A stretch of 64,000 nt of DNA from Mucilaginibacter inviolabilis. GTDB lineage: Bacteria; Bacteroidota; Bacteroidia; Sphingobacteriales; Sphingobacteriaceae. The stretch spans positions 1,612,001-1,676,000 of the forward strand of contig NZ_JAANAT010000001.1 of NCBI RefSeq assembly GCF_011089895.1, given 5' to 3'. Numbering within the stretch: position 1 is the stretch's first letter; the number at the start of each line of letters is the position of its first letter. The position numbers and the translations under genes are program-made. Under the pieces are notes generated by a model that saw nothing but the letters and a program-made list of their open reading frames with translations, had not been told where the DNA came from and did not search any database. Below are positions 63,701-64,000 of the stretch, one piece after another.

Positions 63701-63845
63701 GGCCAAAAGCATTGTTTATTAAAAAGAAAGCCAAAAGTAATGTTATTGCGCTGGCCATGTTGACCTTTTTACAAGCGCTGTTTTTGGGGAAGGAAAATAT
63801 CCGGAATAGAAATTTTATAATATTTTGAATTAGACGTATTTTCAT
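60762..63845 (-). CDS. SusC/RagA-family TonB-dependent outer-membrane transporter
   Basis: 1027 residues from the ATG at 63845; a GTG two codons upstream is less likely. The N-terminal signal is long and contains a basic stretch before the hydrophobic core (ITLLLAFFLINNAFGQ). A carboxypeptidase-D-like beta domain follows (ISGRITSTKGELLPGVNVRV), then the TonB plug (GVSMQLRGISSITGSSQPLFIMDGV), a TonB box region around LAEVVITSG, and a 22-strand-type barrel ending in VLFHLGVDF with the terminal Phe. SusC proteins import oligomers bound by SusD using TonB energy. No FecR, sigma factor or hybrid two-component gene is visible to regulate it; that could lie beyond the right edge. Confidence 0.95.
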   Translation of the reverse strand: MKIRLIQNIIKFLFRIFSFPKNSACKKVNMASAITLLLAFFLINNAFGQAMISGRITSTKGELLPGVNVRVKGTTNGTTSDTSGMYHVKVTGNDNLLIFTYIGYKSQQIKVGSSKTLDVILDPVGQALAEVVITSGLATNVKRSNAANAVTSLSAARLTGTVTPSTLDGAFSGKIVGATITQMSGAPGGGVSMQLRGISSITGSSQPLFIMDGVILNNSSFDAGRGTNAFTGANSISKGQDNLANRLADINAEDIESVEVLKGSSAAAIYGTLANAGVVIITTKKGFNGPTKISFSQDVAAISATKLLNYGSWDVAKIKAFYSDTAQQNSEIAAYLKAKAAGQIYNYPKEIYGRTALGTYSQLGLSGGSANTRFYISGGYNNEDGITKNTGFKRATLRANINHTINDRWDLQFNSNYINNVTNRGWENNDNNGVDIGTNLTSLPAYAQIHRNADGTYPVNPYYAENPFHVIDDFINKETTNRFIESFATNYTLIKKDHHHLKASFQGGIDYLLTEAELYAPDDAQSQVNAISGYPGASRFTNDRNINTNFQLALVNSLYGTDFTNTTSAGLVRFNQNLAINAVQGEGLETGQINPVNAAVRSNYSYFQQLINTGAFLQHEVNWKDRIIATAALRVDKNTTNTAYNTFYPFPKGALAANISKFDFWNVNAINQFKIRVAYGQTGGPAAFGSNFSQLNPTVYQNQLGVTAPITLGNDKVKYEIASEIEYGADLGFFHNLITLELTLYNKKVKNLLQPFTLAPSVGYSSITGYPIGDLQNKGLELSLSATPVNHPNFKWTTILNYWYNRSLITRLIIPPSAAGPNLGALYGFNELRVGQSPTEFVGTPVKPDGTLTKYGDAQPKFQLTSYNKIDFLKNFELSFLLHWSYKSYVSNFTRFQQDEGGQSADWMVPTHFDASGNRIPGPAIPTGLARQIGLTAGYFIEPASYLKLREIALNYTVDKYQLQRMFGNFIKGMRLGVSGNNLLTITKYTGLDPEVSAFGQTSVGSNYDIVSAPYTKRVLFHLGVDF

Positions 63846-63904
63846 AATCACTGATTAATTTTTCTGATGAAATGGTATTCTAAATGATTGATTTCAATTT
63901 TTTT

Positions 63905-64000
63905 TTACATGCCGTTGGGACTTGGAGGTTCGGCCCCCGTCGTTCCGTAAGCAGGATGGTAAAAAATTGCGCTGAACAGTGATCTTTTAATACACGGTCT
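63905..64000 (-). CDS. C-terminal end of an unidentified protein at the right edge
   Basis: A minus-strand frame is open from the right edge to a TAA at 63907-63905 and ends FYHPAYGTTGAEPPSPNGM. Only about 31 codons are inside the window, with protein-like composition. It would be the gene just upstream of the susC-like gene in the same direction. No family was recognised, and chance openness of so short a stretch cannot be excluded. Confidence 0.3.
   Translation of the reverse strand, partial: RPCIKRSLFSAIFYHPAYGTTGAEPPSPNGM

Overview
The window looks like chromosomal DNA of a Bacteroidota bacterium, most likely a sphingobacterial soil type (Pedobacter/Mucilaginibacter-like). Reasons: a SusC/SusD pair, RHS proteins of the Bacteroidota kind with a two-gene layout, several TAnnTTTG-type -7 elements, almost no Shine-Dalgarno sequences, and Bacteroidota-type tyrosine and serine recombinase remnants. 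No rRNA, tRNA or CRISPR array was seen.

Layout. (1) 0-13.4 kb, ordinary chromosome: a truncated GlxA-type regulator, then a TetR regulator, two palindromic operators, a DUF420 membrane protein and a complete RND tripartite pump (adaptor, transporter, outer-membrane channel). A ccmC/ccmD-like heme-export pair, an MFS pump, an epimerase coupled to a Crp-family gene, and an S66 peptidase follow. (2) 13.6-45.4 kb: a 31.6-kb block almost entirely of DNA- and RNA-processing genes, bracketed by two diverged direct repeats that carry the 3' end of a serine recombinase gene. It holds a helicase IV-like UvrD-family protein; a three-gene operon of a TerB_C membrane protein, a DUF2791 ATPase and an Lhr-like helicase; a DnaQ-BRCT exonuclease; and a four-gene operon with 4-bp overlaps (PrrC/RloC-like ATPase, SbcD, SbcC, HEPN-like protein). 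Next come a decayed tyrosine integrase with its HTH partner, a CoiA-like nuclease candidate with two small genes, a WYL regulator, and recD-recC-recB. The content reads as a defence or genome-maintenance island. (3) 45.4-58.8 kb: an RHS locus on the minus strand. A PKD protein and a full RHS protein are followed by displaced RHS C-terminal tips alternating with small exported or lipoprotein genes, the usual layout of polymorphic toxin/immunity arrays. One tip is a Cys/His amidase-like domain. (4) 58.8-64 kb: a SusC/SusD pair for uptake of an unknown polymer.

The strongest candidate for an undescribed system is the 24.25-32.05 kb operon. It places a predicted tRNA-anticodon-nuclease-type ATPase, a complete SbcDC (Mre11-Rad50) nuclease and a HEPN protein under one promoter with translational coupling. 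That suggests a DNA-end sensor tied to RNA-cleaving effectors. The TerB_C/DUF2791/Lhr trio next to it is the second candidate. All functions are read from motifs and remembered family features; no database search was possible.
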